NCBI GenBank assembly: GCA_018820745.1
Contig: JAHJNP010000044.1
Location: forward strand, 1-5,587
DNA from: Gammaproteobacteria bacterium
GTDB taxonomy: Bacteria > Pseudomonadota > Gammaproteobacteria > Burkholderiales > Thiobacillaceae
Direction of reading: 5' to 3'
Length of the DNA stretch: 5,587 nucleotides
A program made the position numbers and the translations under genes. This document shows positions 5,094-5,587 of this stretch, one piece after another (positions within the stretch are counted from its first letter, which is position 1; every line of letters begins with the position of its first letter). The notes below the pieces were generated by a model. It was not told the origin of the DNA. It saw nothing but the letters and a program-made list of their open reading frames with translations, and searched no databases.

Positions 5094-5587
5094 ACCCGCC
5101 ATCTTGGCAGTCTTGCGGCTGCGTTCGATTTCGTAGGCTTTTTTCAGCATGGCGTGGACGCCCTTTTGATCCTTGCACTTGTGGCCGCCGAACAGCTCCA
5201 TCACATTCAGGCGTCCGGCCTTGACCAGACCCAGCGCAACCGACTGCATCGCCATGCCGTTCTTGATGCCCTGGACAAAGCCGTCCTTGAAGTACAGGCC
5301 CATCGACAGCTTGAGCTCGTTGACGCGTCCGGTGTGGGTGCAGTTTTTCCAGAACAGGCCGGAAAAAAAGCGCGTCGGCTGCATCTTCGGCGCCATGCCG
5401 AGCCTGTGCGCGTATTCGGCGATGCCGTGCATGATGTGGGTGATCGGCAGCTTGCGCGGGCAGCGCACGATGCAGTTGTAGCAGGACGTACAGTTCCACA
5501 TCGAGCTGCTGGTCAGCACTTCCTCGCGCTTGCCGGCGCGGATCATCATGAAGAGTTCCTGCGGCGGATGTTCCCACGCGCTCTGGA
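5091..5587 (-). CDS. hdrC: HdrC-like iron-sulfur protein, C-terminal part (5' end outside window)
   Basis: The frame is open to the right edge, giving 164 visible residues. An ATG at 5549 could be taken for the start, but the residues before it (SAWEHPPQELF) continue naturally into the family sequence, so the gene is cut rather than starting there. A ferredoxin-type motif WNCTSCYNCIVRCPRKLP supplies Cys32, 35, 38 and 42 of the visible part (CX2CX2CX3CP). HdrC proteins carry two such motifs; the first should lie beyond the edge. The rest is the helical C-terminal part of the family, including HIMHGIAEYAHRLG and a TGRVNELKL stretch typical of the region after the second cluster. HdrC carries two [4Fe-4S] clusters and passes electrons from a flavoprotein or membrane partner to HdrB. 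The hdrB-like gene follows directly. The partner gene (hdrA-like or other) is expected to the right. Confidence 0.88.
   Translation of the reverse strand, partial: QSAWEHPPQELFMMIRAGKREEVLTSSSMWNCTSCYNCIVRCPRKLPITHIMHGIAEYAHRLGMAPKMQPTRFFSGLFWKNCTHTGRVNELKLSMGLYFKDGFVQGIKNGMAMQSVALGLVKAGRLNVMELFGGHKCKDQKGVHAMLKKAYEIERSRKTAKMAG

Noticed and set aside
1..5587. tRNA or rRNA genes, CRISPR arrays, insertion sequences, attachment sites
   Set aside because: I saw no cloverleaf, no regularly spaced repeats, no transposase-like frames and no terminal inverted repeats in the window.

Overview
The window comes from a GC-rich proteobacterial chromosome, most likely a beta- or gammaproteobacterium. This rests on gene content, dense coding and strong G/C at third codon positions; no taxonomic marker gene is present. 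The heterodisulfide-reductase-like pair at the right end would suit a lithotroph or anaerobe (for example a sulfur oxidiser), but that is inference.

Layout, left to right. (1) Positions 1-1762, plus strand: the 3' end of one MacB/FtsX-type ABC transporter permease and a complete second permease, joined by a 4-base ATGA overlap. They are the end of an exporter operon whose ATPase and any adaptor would lie to the left. (2) 1763-2033: a 271-base intergenic region with a candidate promoter and a perfect 7-bp inverted repeat in the presumed leader of the next gene. (3) 2034-2435, plus: a small BON-domain lipoprotein. (4) 2519-2827, minus: a 102-residue hypothetical protein, convergent with the lipoprotein gene. 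(5) 2828-2975: a divergent intergenic region holding a close match to the E. coli Ada box, followed by a weak promoter. (6) 2976-4070, plus: a full-length Ada protein with all five functional cysteines. (7) 4071-4168: the convergent junction, with a strong intrinsic terminator reading on the minus strand. (8) 4169-5587, minus: an hdrC-like ferredoxin gene (cut by the window edge) followed by an hdrB-like gene with two complete CCG cysteine motifs.

How the parts work together. The permeases are inner-membrane parts of a tripartite-style exporter. The BON lipoprotein is a probable envelope-stability factor. Ada with its own Ada box forms a self-contained autoregulated response to DNA methylation damage. 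HdrC and HdrB together form an iron-sulfur electron-transfer and thiol/disulfide module whose flavin or other partner should lie to the right of the window.

Most of the window is recognisable gene families. I did not find a clearly new system. The points most worth a second look are the Ada box, the unassigned HdrCB module, the leader hairpin of the BON gene and the unrecognised 102-residue gene.
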